Counted from the first letter of the stretch, positions 26,719 through 35,887 are shown. The stretch is DNA of 53,125 bases from Dictyobacter arantiisoli (GCF_008326305.1 NZ_BIXY01000048.1:1-53125); one strand, 5' to 3'. Notes: a model not told the origin generated them from the sequence alone. A program made the numbers and translations.

Positions 26719-28632
26719 TTGACACATTTTGCTACATGGGGAAATCCTTGTGAAAGCCTGCCTGTCAGTGTTACTTTAGAAAATACGGCAGAAAATACGG
26801 ATATGATACAAGAAAAAACCCAACAAAATAATCTCATTACACAATTGGCGCTTCCACGCCCCACTTATGTAAGTGTGCAAATACAGGATGGCAATTTACA
26901 GATAGCAGAGTCAGTGGACAATACCGTGGTTACTTATCATAAAGCATTGCACGATACTGCTCCCGATGAGGCGGTTATCACCTGGCTAAAACAGGCGACG
27001 AACGAACATAATTTACAGTTTATCGCCGCTTCCTTGCGCGAGGGAGATTTTACGCCAGAGTTGCCTTCCAAACTCTGGTTATTGGGAGATATTGTCCCCT
27101 ACTGGACCCCGAAAAATACAGGCGACTATGTTTCCCCAGAGGAACGGGTCAAAACGATCCAGAGACGCTTTGATCAAGATAATCTGGTCAATGTGCCCCT
27201 CACGCCTGAGCGCGAGGTGGTCGTCAGCGAGTTGGTATCGCTGGAAGATTATCGCGCGACGGTCATGCCTGATCAATTTGAGTTACTGGAGCAGTTTGCC
27301 CAGAAGTTCTCTGGCAAGCGGCTGGTCTTTATCAACGCAACCCCCCAGGGCGGTGGTGTCGCTCTAATGCGTCATGCATTGATCCGCCTGCTACGGCTGC
27401 TAGGCGTGGACGCCCACTGGCACATTCTGCTCCCATGCAAAGAGGTCTTCGATGTCACCAAATCCAAGATCCATAATGTCCTGCAAAATGTGGCCGCCCC
27501 TTCTGTTGAATTAAATGAGGAAGATAAACAACTCTATCGAGAGTGGACGCAGGAGAATGCAAACGTGCTGGCGCCAGTATTCCAGCAAGCGGATGTAATC
27601 GTGGTCGATGATCCACAGCCCGCAGGCTTGATTCCGCATATTCGACAGATCAATCCAGCAGCCAGCGTGCTTTATCGTTCACATATTCAAATTGAGGCGG
27701 AACTGGCGACGTGTGAGGGCACACCACAGGCCACTACCTGGAACTTCCTGTGGGATTTCATCCAGCAGGCGGACCTCTTTATCAGTCATCCGATGAAGAT
27801 GTTTGTTCCAAATAACATACCAACCAATAAGATACTCTATATGCCCGCCACGACTGATGCGCTGGACGGCTTGAATAAGCCGCTGACGGAGCAGCAAATG
27901 GAGACATATCTGAAGTTGCTTGATCAACTCCTGATCGAGGATGGACAGAAGCCGCTGGACGCTAGGCGACCATATATCGCGCAAATCGCGCGCTTTGATC
28001 CTTCCAAGGGTATTCCAGATGTGCTCGATGCCTATCGTCAGTTGCGCGAGATACTGGCGGAGAAGCAACAGCCAATGCCACAACTGGTGATAGCTGGCAA
28101 TAGTTCTATCGATGATCCCGATGGCGTGCCAATCTTTAGTCTGATCAAACGTATGCTGCAAACCAAGCCATACGCTGCCTTCGCGGATGATATTAAGGTT
28201 GTCCGCCTGCCACATCGAGATCAAATTCTGGATACCCTGTTACGCAAGAGTCGGGTAGTGCTCCAGCTTTCCATTAAAGAGGGCTTTGAGATTAAAGTGA
28301 CCGAGGCACTACTGAAGGGTAAGCCCGTGGTCGCGTATCGTACCGGGGGTATTCCACTACAGATCCAGGATAATGCGAACGGTTTCCTGGTCCCGGTTGG
28401 GGAGACAACCCAGGTTGCCAAACATCTCTATGATCTGATGACCGACGAGATTCTGTATGAGAGCATGAGTAACGCCGCCACAGGATTAGTCAATCGGGAT
28501 TACCTGACTATTGGTAACGCCACCAACTGGCTCTATCTGGCCGTCACACTTGCCAATGGTAAGGAGATTGAAGGGAACTACCAGTGGGTCAGTGCTCTGG
28601 CACAACCAAACGAGGAAGAAGCAGTGGCTTGA
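26719..28632 (+). CDS. GT4-family glycosyltransferase, trehalose synthase (TreT)-like
   Basis: A 637-residue cytoplasmic enzyme. The C-terminal two thirds resemble TreT/trehalose phosphorylase-type GT4 proteins, which join NDP-glucose and glucose. The first Rossmann half is recognised by NATPQGGGVALMRHALIRLLRLLGVDAHW; then come VVDDPQPAGL, YRSHIQIE and FISHPMKMFVP. The donor half has IAQIARFDPSKGIPDVL, and the E-x7-E motif lies in SIKEGFEIKVTEALLKGKPVVAYRTGGIPLQI. About 150 N-terminal residues before this are not recognised. Start choice is uncertain: TTG 26719 lies nine bases after GAGGAG; TTG 26650 and ATG 26803 are in frame but lack good sites. Trehalose production would fit a desiccation-tolerant soil bacterium. 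Confidence 0.75.
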   Translation: MTHFATWGNPCESLPVSVTLENTAENTDMIQEKTQQNNLITQLALPRPTYVSVQIQDGNLQIAESVDNTVVTYHKALHDTAPDEAVITWLKQATNEHNLQFIAASLREGDFTPELPSKLWLLGDIVPYWTPKNTGDYVSPEERVKTIQRRFDQDNLVNVPLTPEREVVVSELVSLEDYRATVMPDQFELLEQFAQKFSGKRLVFINATPQGGGVALMRHALIRLLRLLGVDAHWHILLPCKEVFDVTKSKIHNVLQNVAAPSVELNEEDKQLYREWTQENANVLAPVFQQADVIVVDDPQPAGLIPHIRQINPAASVLYRSHIQIEAELATCEGTPQATTWNFLWDFIQQADLFISHPMKMFVPNNIPTNKILYMPATTDALDGLNKPLTEQQMETYLKLLDQLLIEDGQKPLDARRPYIAQIARFDPSKGIPDVLDAYRQLREILAEKQQPMPQLVIAGNSSIDDPDGVPIFSLIKRMLQTKPYAAFADDIKVVRLPHRDQILDTLLRKSRVVLQLSIKEGFEIKVTEALLKGKPVVAYRTGGIPLQIQDNANGFLVPVGETTQVAKHLYDLMTDEILYESMSNAATGLVNRDYLTIGNATNWLYLAVTLANGKEIEGNYQWVSALAQPNEEEAVA

Positions 28633-28635
28633 TCG

Positions 28636-28690
28636 GGGTATTTGGGGACACCCCAAACCCCGGCAAAGGGCTCGCCGCCCTTTGCAATCC
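28636..28690. repeat. GC-rich intergenic element with two stems (terminator-like)
   Basis: TTTGGGG/CCCCAAA (28641-28647/28651-28657) is followed by GCAAAGGGC/GCCCTTTGC (28663-28671/28677-28685). It sits between two convergent genes and probably ends both transcripts. The block ACCCCAAACCCCGGCA resembles sequences near 32670 and, more loosely, 14290 and 36130, so it is a dispersed element. Confidence 0.6.
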
Positions 28691-28773
28691 CGCTTGAAAA
28701 GCAAATGAACTGTAACGCAGACCAGGATGTCCGACTCACAGATAAACAGGTTTGTTTGTTCATAACTAAAATG

Positions 28774-29520
28774 TCAGTTTAGCGGAGCCCAGGCTTGCCA
28801 GCTTCCAGCTTGATAGTAGGTTTGTTGAAGAAGATTATTGATGGTACGCGAGAAGACATCAATACGACCAGGTTCCCAGACGGTGGCAGCAGGGCTTGAG
28901 GTCATGACACCTCCCAGGGTCTCCCAGGCGTGCCAGGTTCCATCATAATTGATACGCTGAAGGACGTTGCCGACGCCGCGCACAAAGACATCCAGATGAT
29001 TGAGGCCGACAGAGACAGCTGCTGGATCGGATTCAAAGGAACCGCCGAGCGATTCCCAGTTGTGCCACGAACCATCATAACCTCGATGCCATAAGGCGCT
29101 ATCGGTACCACGCACAAAGACATCCAGCCGGTTCACGCCCCAGCTCGCCGCGGATGGGCTTGACAGCAACACACCATCCAGACGATCCCAATCGTGCCAT
29201 GAGCCATCAAAGGCTTTATGCCATAAGGCATTATCAGTACTGCGCGCAAAGACATCCAAACGGCCAGGCCCCCAGGCCACAACTGAGGGATCAGTAGTCA
29301 ATGTGCCCCCCAGCGATTCCCAGGCATGCCACGAACCATCATACCAGGCATGCTGAAGCGTATTATCCGCTCCACGCGCAAAAGCATCCAGGCGGCCCGC
29401 GCCCCAGCTTGTCACGACCGGATCGAATGCTAATCCATTGAGCGCTAACGTCCAGGCATGCCAGGTTCCATCATAGTGACGCTGCCAGAGTCCACCATCC
29501 GTGCCCCGCACAAAGATATC
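28774..29520 (-). repeat. Six in-frame 132-bp repeats coding the propeller blades
   Basis: Near-identical 44-codon units run from about 29517 down to the stop of the kinase gene. The recurring plus-strand motif is CCAnGCATGCCA(G/C)G or a close variant, encoding SWHAWE. High similarity between neighbouring units suggests recent internal duplication or gene conversion. Confidence 0.75.
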
Positions 29521-31299
29521 CAATTGACCAGCAAGCCCGGAGACAACAGAGGGGCGGGTCGCATTCAGTACCGTAGGATTCTGCGACACCGGGGTAGGAG
29601 TTGACGGGACGACTGTCGCGGTCGGTGGCGCGCTTTTGTGATGCGGCCGGACAGGGATAGGTGTAGGAACAGCTGGCACGGGCTGAAATTTCCCTTCAAT
29701 AGCCGCAATAGCGCTTCCTCCCACCACGCCAGCTACCAGCACGCTCGCTAATCCTCCAATTACAATACGTCGACGCGCAAGCAAAGTATTGGGCGCTTGT
29801 ATAGGCGGCGGGGCAGCTCGTACAGATTGTGTTGCGAGCAACAGGTTACGCGACGGAGGCAATGGGCGCATTGCCAGGCGCTGACTGCTGGATGGCAACA
29901 GCGGAGGCAGAAGTTCCTGCTGGTTGGGCGAGAGCAAAGGAATCGAAAAGACCTTTTTTACCGCTGGTACAGCCTTGTTCATCCAGAGATGTTTCACAGC
30001 GGGAACGCCATGCTCTGTCCACTTCTGCTTCAAATCGGTCAAGACAACCGTAGCCTTTGCAGTCAGAGCCGGTGTCCCTGCCGTCTGATCATCCTTAACG
30101 ACGGCATCCGAGAGAGGCTGAAGTCCAGGCGAAGAGGCGTAATCCAGGAAACGCCGGGTGCCGCTATTGGATTGTGCGGCGGGCAATTTCAAGGAGTTTG
30201 GAGGCAGCGACACTTCCAGATGTCTGCTCACAGTATCTGAGGGCTGCGATGTCAGCAGCTTACTGCTATTGGCCTGTGGGGTGAGGCCGGGCTTACCAAA
30301 ACGCAATAATTGTGGTTGCTTCCCTGAGAGGGAGAGATCTTGTACCGACATGCTCTGTACAGGAGATACAACAACCTCTGTCTTATCGGATGTGGATGCG
30401 GGAGGCAAGGAACTCAGAGCCAGAGCCGACAGGTGAGGCGGGACCGGCGTGCTATCGATGTGCACGCGATCACGCTGCGCGGCATGCTCAAAGGCCACAG
30501 CAAAATCCTGCATTGAAGAGTAGCGATCTTGCGGATTCTTGCTCAGGGCACGCATGATGACTGCTTCCAGTTCCAGCGGCACCTCCAGCACTTTATCACA
30601 CAATGAAGGTGGCGAGATATGGACATGCTGAAGAGCGATTTCCATGTCTGAGCCAACAAAAGGCGGCGTGCCGGACAGCCATTCATAGGCTGCAATTGCC
30701 AGTGAATATTGATCGCAAGCAAAACTCGCCTCGCTGGTAAATAATTCAGGGGCCATATAGGTCGTAGTGCCCACAGTTTCTGAAAGATGGGCCGTCGCTA
30801 CGCCTGGATTGCTGGGCATTCCCTGTAAGGTCACAGCGATACCAAAATCGCTCAATACCAACGCCTTCTGCTCATCCACCAACATATTCTCAGGCTTGAC
30901 ATCGCGATGGATAATCATCTGCTCATGGGCATAGTGGAGGGCCTGGGCCATCTGCTTGACATAGAGTGTAACCAGATCCAGAGGAACACTGCTGCCGATA
31001 GGATGCAAGCGGCGCAGGGAGCCATAGGGCGCATAGCTCATCACCAGAAAAGGGATCTCCTGCTCGATACCAAAATCATGGACCATCACAATATGGGGAT
31101 GGCGCAAACGAGCAATTGTACGCGCTTCCGCGAGAAAGGGAGCGAAAGATTCCGCGCTCAACTGCATGCGTAACACTTTGATCGCAGCCGATGTCTTTAA
31201 ATAAATATGTTCTCCCAGGTAAACATCGGCAAATCCGCCCTGTCCCAGCAGCTTGAGGAGCTGGTAGTTGCCTAATTGCTTCCCTTCATCATAGGTCAT
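28774..31299 (-). CDS. Ser/Thr protein kinase with external six-blade lectin-like propeller
   Basis: An 841-residue membrane receptor-type kinase. The kinase domain spans about 8-270: LGQGGFADVYLG, AAIKVL, HRDVKPEN, SDFGIAV and TTYMAPE, so it looks active. A long Ser/Pro-rich linker leads to one membrane segment at about 512-534. Outside, a Pro/Thr spacer is followed from about 594 to the end by six repeats of 44 residues, the last one shorter. Each has the pattern D(V/I)F(V/A)RG.DN.LWH...YDGSWH.WESLGG. This is the PLL/DUF346 beta-propeller type, whose known members bind fucose or other sugars. It may sense external glycans. The start at 31299 is about 12 bases after AAGGG; the longer frame to 31356 has no site. 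Confidence 0.9.
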   Translation of the reverse strand: MTYDEGKQLGNYQLLKLLGQGGFADVYLGEHIYLKTSAAIKVLRMQLSAESFAPFLAEARTIARLRHPHIVMVHDFGIEQEIPFLVMSYAPYGSLRRLHPIGSSVPLDLVTLYVKQMAQALHYAHEQMIIHRDVKPENMLVDEQKALVLSDFGIAVTLQGMPSNPGVATAHLSETVGTTTYMAPELFTSEASFACDQYSLAIAAYEWLSGTPPFVGSDMEIALQHVHISPPSLCDKVLEVPLELEAVIMRALSKNPQDRYSSMQDFAVAFEHAAQRDRVHIDSTPVPPHLSALALSSLPPASTSDKTEVVVSPVQSMSVQDLSLSGKQPQLLRFGKPGLTPQANSSKLLTSQPSDTVSRHLEVSLPPNSLKLPAAQSNSGTRRFLDYASSPGLQPLSDAVVKDDQTAGTPALTAKATVVLTDLKQKWTEHGVPAVKHLWMNKAVPAVKKVFSIPLLSPNQQELLPPLLPSSSQRLAMRPLPPSRNLLLATQSVRAAPPPIQAPNTLLARRRIVIGGLASVLVAGVVGGSAIAAIEGKFQPVPAVPTPIPVRPHHKSAPPTATVVPSTPTPVSQNPTVLNATRPSVVSGLAGQLDIFVRGTDGGLWQRHYDGTWHAWTLALNGLAFDPVVTSWGAGRLDAFARGADNTLQHAWYDGSWHAWESLGGTLTTDPSVVAWGPGRLDVFARSTDNALWHKAFDGSWHDWDRLDGVLLSSPSAASWGVNRLDVFVRGTDSALWHRGYDGSWHNWESLGGSFESDPAAVSVGLNHLDVFVRGVGNVLQRINYDGTWHAWETLGGVMTSSPAATVWEPGRIDVFSRTINNLLQQTYYQAGSWQAWAPLN

Positions 31300-31553
31300 C
31301 GAAATGCATGTCCCTTCTGACCCGGCAAGGTGTTGAAATACAGACAGAAACGCCATCGAAAATACGGAGGCAATTTTCTATATTGCACGAGCAAAGCTAT
31401 TTTACCATGCCAGAAAGGTTTTCTCTTCTATGCTATAAGAAAAGTGGGTAAAAAGTACCCCATTTTCTTCCTAAAAGACAGAGGCCCAGGCAAACACTTT
31501 GAATGTGTCGGACTCCCAGTACCATCGGGATCTTACTGTTTGACCTGCTGGCA

Positions 31554-31573
31554 GGCGCAGGCGCGCCTGCGCC
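31554..31573. repeat. Perfect 20-bp GC palindrome
   Basis: GGCGCAGGCGCGCCTGCGCC is self-complementary over all 20 bases and is followed at once by CTTTTT. On the plus strand this has the form of an intrinsic terminator. It is joined directly to the much larger palindrome at 31574. Confidence 0.8.
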
Positions 31574-31634
31574 CTTTTTAGTGTGTGGTGTCGGAAAAGT
31601 TCTTCGAACTTTTCCGACACCACACACTAAAAAG
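31574..31634. repeat. Perfect 29-bp-arm palindrome (61 bp)
   Basis: Arms 31574-31602 and 31606-31634 are exact reverse complements around a three-base centre (TTC). Both ends are A/T-rich (CTTTTTAGTG... and ...CACTAAAAAG), so it has a T-run on either strand. It lies downstream of the leftward hydrolase gene and upstream of the leftward kinase gene. It could be a bidirectional terminator, a cruciform-forming element or a protein-binding palindrome. Confidence 0.85.
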
Positions 31635-31719
31635 ATGTTTGAGCACCGCAGGTGCGAAAACTCATGCACAGAGATGGTGGAGGGCATGAGAGGCTAACAC
31701 CTTGTTTGTCTTTGTGGGC

Positions 31720-32583
31720 TTAGCGAGCCAGCCAGCTAAGTATAGTGCGACTGACGAGATCGGCGGCATCATGTTGTACGAAATGGCTGGCATGTGGGAT
31801 AGTGAGTAAGGTCCAGTCACGCTCCAGATACTTCCAGGTATCGTTTAAAGCACCCGGCAGGAGATACTGGTCATCCAGACCATGAATCTGCAAAACGGAA
31901 GCCTGGATCTTTATGATGGGAGAAGTGTCTTCGGCATAGGGCGGGCGGTCGTAATTCTGTTTATAATACTGCAGGACGCCTTCCATGCTGGTGCGCTTAA
32001 AGGCTTCAATATAACGGCTATGCGCGACTGGATCAGTGACCCAGGCACTCAATTTTTCCGGCGTTGAGTTCAGATGCGCGCCTTCTTGCTGATAATTGCG
32101 CGCATACTGGCTGTTCTTTTGCTGCTCGGGATTGTGCGCCAGTTCGCGTCTCAGAGCCCGTGGATGCGGCAGATTTAAAATAATCAAGCGTTCGGTCATT
32201 TGTGGGAAGTCGGTTGCGAATTGCCAAGAAACCGCTCCACCCCAGTCATGGCCAACCACGATAGCCTGTTGCTGGCCCTGAGCTTCAATAACTGCTTTCA
32301 TATCGCCGACCAGATACTTCATAGCATACTGCTCGCCCTCTGCAGGCTGATTGCTCAGATTATAGCCGCGTTGATCGTAGGCAACAACACGATAATGGGG
32401 AGCAAGCGCCAGCATCTGATTGCGCCAGGTATACCAGAAATCTGGATAGCCGTGTACCATTACCACCAACGGACCGCTGCCCAGCGCGGCATAGTGTATC
32501 TTGACACCATTATTATCTGCATAACCATGCTCTACATATTGCTCAATATCGTTTGCCGATACATTTGTAGGGATTTTTTCCAT
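31720..32583 (-). CDS. Alpha/beta hydrolase, epoxide-hydrolase-like
   Basis: A 287-residue cytoplasmic enzyme of the epoxide hydrolase / haloalkane dehalogenase branch. Landmarks: [11 protein letters not shown] (oxyanion motif HGxP), [14 protein letters not shown], nucleophile elbow VGHDWGG (Asp as nucleophile), a cap domain rich in Tyr and Gln (about 150-215), ILQIHG-like [11 protein letters not shown] with the acid, and [11 protein letters not shown] with the catalytic His. Asp in the elbow and HGYP favour epoxide hydrolysis. The ribosome site AAGGA is close, about four bases from the ATG. Length is normal. It stands as a single leftward gene. Confidence 0.9.
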   Translation of the reverse strand: MEKIPTNVSANDIEQYVEHGYADNNGVKIHYAALGSGPLVVMVHGYPDFWYTWRNQMLALAPHYRVVAYDQRGYNLSNQPAEGEQYAMKYLVGDMKAVIEAQGQQQAIVVGHDWGGAVSWQFATDFPQMTERLIILNLPHPRALRRELAHNPEQQKNSQYARNYQQEGAHLNSTPEKLSAWVTDPVAHSRYIEAFKRTSMEGVLQYYKQNYDRPPYAEDTSPIIKIQASVLQIHGLDDQYLLPGALNDTWKYLERDWTLLTIPHASHFVQHDAADLVSRTILSWLAR

Positions 32584-32878
32584 ATATCCTTCTCACTATT
32601 CAGAACTTTCCCATTCTCTTTATTGTCGTCTTCGGCGGTGGGGAGGGAAGGAGTGGGAAACACACACACCCCACACCCCGGCAGGAGAACTGCCGTTCCC
32701 TGCCTGAGAATTGGAAGGCCCTTTTCTATTATTTACCGAGACGGCACGCAAACTGGCTCGCAGCCTGCAGTGTGTCCATTATTTAAACGAGCGAACAGGC
32801 GAAGATGTTCCGTTTCATCGTGGAATATATTCATCAGAAAAGCAAGCCAGCACTGCTTGATACTATCAGGAGGAGCGA
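32584..32878. repeat. Intergenic element with CCCCGGCA-type hairpin
   Basis: About 295 bases without a gene. At 32660-32710 the sequence ACCCCACACCCCGGCA is followed by a GGCAG/CTGCC stem. This matches the form of the element at 28645 (ACCCCAAACCCCGGCA followed by a GCAAAGGGC stem) and suggests the same repeat family. The rest has no clear signal. Confidence 0.45.
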
Positions 32879-33823
32879 TTATGGGAAGCGTTGAAACCAG
32901 TGCAGGCTAAGCATACTGGCAGTCAGGAAGAGAAAGGCACCAAGCATGCTGAGTATAGCAGTAATTTCAGTGGACTCTTTGACCCAGCTAATCTGGCTGC
33001 TCAGGTCAGCATAGATTTGCTGTAACGCTTTGCTCTCTCCGGCATAAAAGTAGTGGCCGTTGGTTTGATGGGCAATGGCTTGAAGCGCCGCCTCGTCCAG
33101 TCCTGTGCCTGGTTGGCCTTCAGGACCAGATGTATTGCCGCGCGCACCAATGCCAATCGTATTCACTTTAATATGGGCATTACGGGCTCGTAAGGCCGCC
33201 AGCGCAGGATCTGTCCCCATGTTGTTGGCTCCATCTGAGAGCAGGACAACGGTTCCAGTTCCAGGATCTCCATTGGCGGCGCGCGGCAATTGCTGAAATT
33301 GATCCAGAGCAGTATTAAGGCCATCCCCAATGGCGGTACCGCCGCCGGGCGTGAGACTATCAATAGCACGCTGTACGAGACCGCGATCCAATGTTAATGG
33401 CGTACGTAGTGAGGCCACGTTGTTAAAGCTAACCACACCGATCTGGACATTGCCTGGTAACGCATTGATGAATGTATGGGCAGCCTGACGTGCGGCCATG
33501 ATTCTACTTGGATGCATGTCCTGTGAACCCATTGAGCCGGATACGTCGAAGACCAGCATGACATTGGCTCGCTCCTGTGGCACAGCCAGGATAGCGGTCG
33601 GGCGAGCCAGACTGAGAATCAGGATTGCCAACGCACAGCCAAAGATGATCGCCGGTACGTGCCTCCGCATGCCTGGACCACGACCAACAACGCTGCCCAG
33701 CAGGGCGAGATTAGTGAAACGTACCGCATATACGCTGCGCTTCTTCTGGGCCAATAGATAAAGCCAGATGAGTAGCGGGATGAGTAGGAGTAAGAAGAGG
33801 CAAAAAGGCCATTGGAAGGTCAT
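32879..33823 (-). CDS. BatA-like von Willebrand factor A membrane protein
   Basis: A 314-residue protein with two N-terminal membrane segments (about 5-25 and 45-70), a VWA domain (about 75-270) and one C-terminal membrane segment (about 285-305). The MIDAS metal site is intact: DVSGSMGSQD, then TALD/GTA-type Thr and VLLSDGANN. AGGAG is seven bases before the ATG at 33823. The ATG overlaps the stop of the DUF58 gene by ATGA, so translation is coupled. MoxR-DUF58-VWA operons are thought to act as metal-dependent chaperone or maturation systems at the membrane. Confidence 0.9.
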   Translation of the reverse strand: MTFQWPFCLFLLLLIPLLIWLYLLAQKKRSVYAVRFTNLALLGSVVGRGPGMRRHVPAIIFGCALAILILSLARPTAILAVPQERANVMLVFDVSGSMGSQDMHPSRIMAARQAAHTFINALPGNVQIGVVSFNNVASLRTPLTLDRGLVQRAIDSLTPGGGTAIGDGLNTALDQFQQLPRAANGDPGTGTVVLLSDGANNMGTDPALAALRARNAHIKVNTIGIGARGNTSGPEGQPGTGLDEAALQAIAHQTNGHYFYAGESKALQQIYADLSSQISWVKESTEITAILSMLGAFLFLTASMLSLHWFQRFP

Positions 33824-34866
33824 TGCGCTTCTCCTTTCCTGCCAGCTATCTCCACATCGGATACATGTCCAACACGCGGAAGTGTACTTGTATGGCGCAA
33901 CCGGCGTGTTTGGCGTTTCTGTAGAAAAGAGATCAGGGTCGCCAGGAGCTCTGCATCGGTGCTGAGAGAGAGTAACTCGCTGCCACACCTGATAAGATCA
34001 GCCTGGAGCCGCTGCGTCTGCTGATGGGCAGATTGCTGAAAACGGGCTCGTAGCCGGGCATTGCTTGTATCCACCAGAAGTTGTTGGCCCGTCTCTGGAT
34101 CTTCAAAGGTGACCAACCCGACATCAGGCAGTTCGCCTTCACGTGGATCGGTGATGCGGACAGCGATGATTTCATGGCGTTGCGCTAATTTTGCCAGCGT
34201 GCTCTGCCAGCCATCTGTGACCAGAAAGTCAGAGATCAGCACGATTAATGAGCGACGCCGGATGACTGTATGGGCACGCTTCAGGACAGCTGTTAGATCG
34301 GTTGGTCCACCATGTGGATCGGCAACCTGCTGATGCAGTTGTGTAAGGAGGCGGGTCAGGTGGACATGTCCACAAGCGGGTGGAATCAACAGACCCGGAT
34401 ATTCGGCAAACAGTAAAGCACCCAGGCGGTTGCCCGCTCGACTGAGCAACTGACCCGCCAGCGCGACAAACTCCAACGCTTGCTCGCGCTTCAGGCAATT
34501 CGCCGTGCCCCAATTCGTCGAGGCGCTTGTATCCAGGAGAAACCAGACATCCAGAGCACGTTCCACACGCGATTCGCGGATCATCGGCTGCTCCATACGC
34601 GCAGAAATGTTCCAATCAATAAAACGAATGTCATCGCCCGGCTGATAGGCACGAATCTCAGAGAACTCGACGCCGGGTCCCAGAAAGTACGAATGCTCGC
34701 TACCGCCCAGATAGCTGGCGAGAGGCCGAAGTATTCTCCAGTTCAGGCGGCTCAACAGACGCTGCCTGCTCACCTGCTTGTGAGAGATGGAGACTGCTTC
34801 ATCCACAACGGCAGGGGACGGCGAGAAAGTTTTCAGGGATTTTATAACAGGCCAATCACGCCACAT
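33820..34866 (-). CDS. DUF58 domain protein
   Basis: A 348-residue protein with the DUF58 signature GVEFSEIRAYQPGDDIRFIDWN near residues 65-86 and a VWA-like fold around it (VWFLLDTSAS at about 110-119, LIVLISDFL at about 205). The DxSxS pattern is kept, so metal binding is likely. GGGGGAT precedes the ATG at 34866. The gene overlaps the MoxR gene by 11 bases and the VWA gene by four, so all three are one transcript with coupled translation. The usual role is as partner of MoxR in folding or assembly of envelope proteins. Confidence 0.92.
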   Translation of the reverse strand: MWRDWPVIKSLKTFSPSPAVVDEAVSISHKQVSRQRLLSRLNWRILRPLASYLGGSEHSYFLGPGVEFSEIRAYQPGDDIRFIDWNISARMEQPMIRESRVERALDVWFLLDTSASTNWGTANCLKREQALEFVALAGQLLSRAGNRLGALLFAEYPGLLIPPACGHVHLTRLLTQLHQQVADPHGGPTDLTAVLKRAHTVIRRRSLIVLISDFLVTDGWQSTLAKLAQRHEIIAVRITDPREGELPDVGLVTFEDPETGQQLLVDTSNARLRARFQQSAHQQTQRLQADLIRCGSELLSLSTDAELLATLISFLQKRQTRRLRHTSTLPRVGHVSDVEIAGRKGEAQ

Positions 34867-35887
34867 AGTTATCCCCCAGATCAATCTGTGGTGGTGGAAA
34901 ACGTTGCAGCAGGTCCGCGACAATCGTATCCGCCGTCACTCCATCAGCCGCAGCTTCATAGCTAAAGACCATGCGATGACGCAACACATCGAGCGCCAGA
35001 TCAGCCACATCGCGTGGCAGGACATAGTGGCGTCCACGCAGAAAGGCCAGCGCACGCGCACCCGCAACCAGATTGATCGAGGCACGCGGACTACCACCAT
35101 AGAGCAACGCCTGCTTCAAATGTCCCAGGCCATGGCGCTCCGGCTCACGCGTCGCATGCACCAGCGTCGCCGCATAAAACACAACATGTGGATCTACATA
35201 GATCTGATCCACCCGCTGCTGAAACTCGCGGAGTTGATCCGACGACAGGAGGGTCCGCAACGTCACATGGACACCGGTCATGCGCTCAACAATCACCACC
35301 TCATCCTCATACGACGGATAATCGACCAGCACTTTGAACATAAAGCGATCCAGTTGCGCTTCGGGGAGAGGATAGGTTCCATCAGATTCGATAGGATTCT
35401 GCGTCGCCAGAACGAGGAAAGGATCAGGGATACGATGCGTCTCTTTGCCAATCGTCACCTGATGCTCTTGCATCACTTCTAAAAGGGCAGATTGCACTTT
35501 AGCCGGAGCACGATTAATCTCATCCGCCAGTAAGAGGTTCACAAAGATGGGCCCCAATTCAACCATAAATTCAGCGTTTTTTGCATTATAGATGCGCGTC
35601 CCAATCAAATCTGCTGGAACCAGATCAGGCGTAAACTGCACGCGTCCGAATTTGCCACCGATTACCTGAGCCAGGGCCTTGATCGTTGCCGTCTTCGCCA
35701 GCCCTGGCACTCCTTCCAACAAGACATGTCCACGGGCCAGCAAAGCCACCAGTAGACGTTCCAGGAGATGATCTTGACCAACGATCAAGCGCTTCACCTC
35801 AAACAATACCGGCTCAATCGGTGATGGTTGTACAGGTGCCAGGGATGGTCCAGGTGGCGCGGAACGCTGTGGTTGAGGATGAATCAT
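34856..35887 (-). CDS. MoxR-family AAA+ ATPase
   Basis: A 343-residue cytoplasmic ATPase. It has Walker A GVPGLAKT (about 59-66), Walker B LLADEINR, sensor-1 ATQNPIE, arginine-finger region LPEAQLDRF, and a C-terminal lid (SPRASINLVAGARALAFLRGR). An extra Pro-rich N-terminus of about 25 residues precedes the family core. Two ATGs exist: 35893 and 35887. The second has the better distance from AAAAGGA (eight bases). It is the first gene of the MoxR-DUF58-VWA operon. MoxR proteins remodel or insert metal cofactors into partner proteins; no such target is obvious next door. Confidence 0.93.
   Translation of the reverse strand: MIHPQPQRSAPPGPSLAPVQPSPIEPVLFEVKRLIVGQDHLLERLLVALLARGHVLLEGVPGLAKTATIKALAQVIGGKFGRVQFTPDLVPADLIGTRIYNAKNAEFMVELGPIFVNLLLADEINRAPAKVQSALLEVMQEHQVTIGKETHRIPDPFLVLATQNPIESDGTYPLPEAQLDRFMFKVLVDYPSYEDEVVIVERMTGVHVTLRTLLSSDQLREFQQRVDQIYVDPHVVFYAATLVHATREPERHGLGHLKQALLYGGSPRASINLVAGARALAFLRGRHYVLPRDVADLALDVLRHRMVFSYEAAADGVTADTIVADLLQRFPPPQIDLGDNYVA

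Larger units (their letters stand above)
31300..31719. other. Intergenic region dominated by two large palindromes
   Basis: About 420 bases without a gene. The left part carries the kinase promoter, which I cannot place with confidence. The right part is a tandem of two perfect palindromes, listed separately, and shows no coding potential. Confidence 0.6.

Noticed and set aside
31503-31697. 64-codon frame across the palindromes
   Set aside because: Its codons are dictated by the inverted repeats; no ribosome site; no family.
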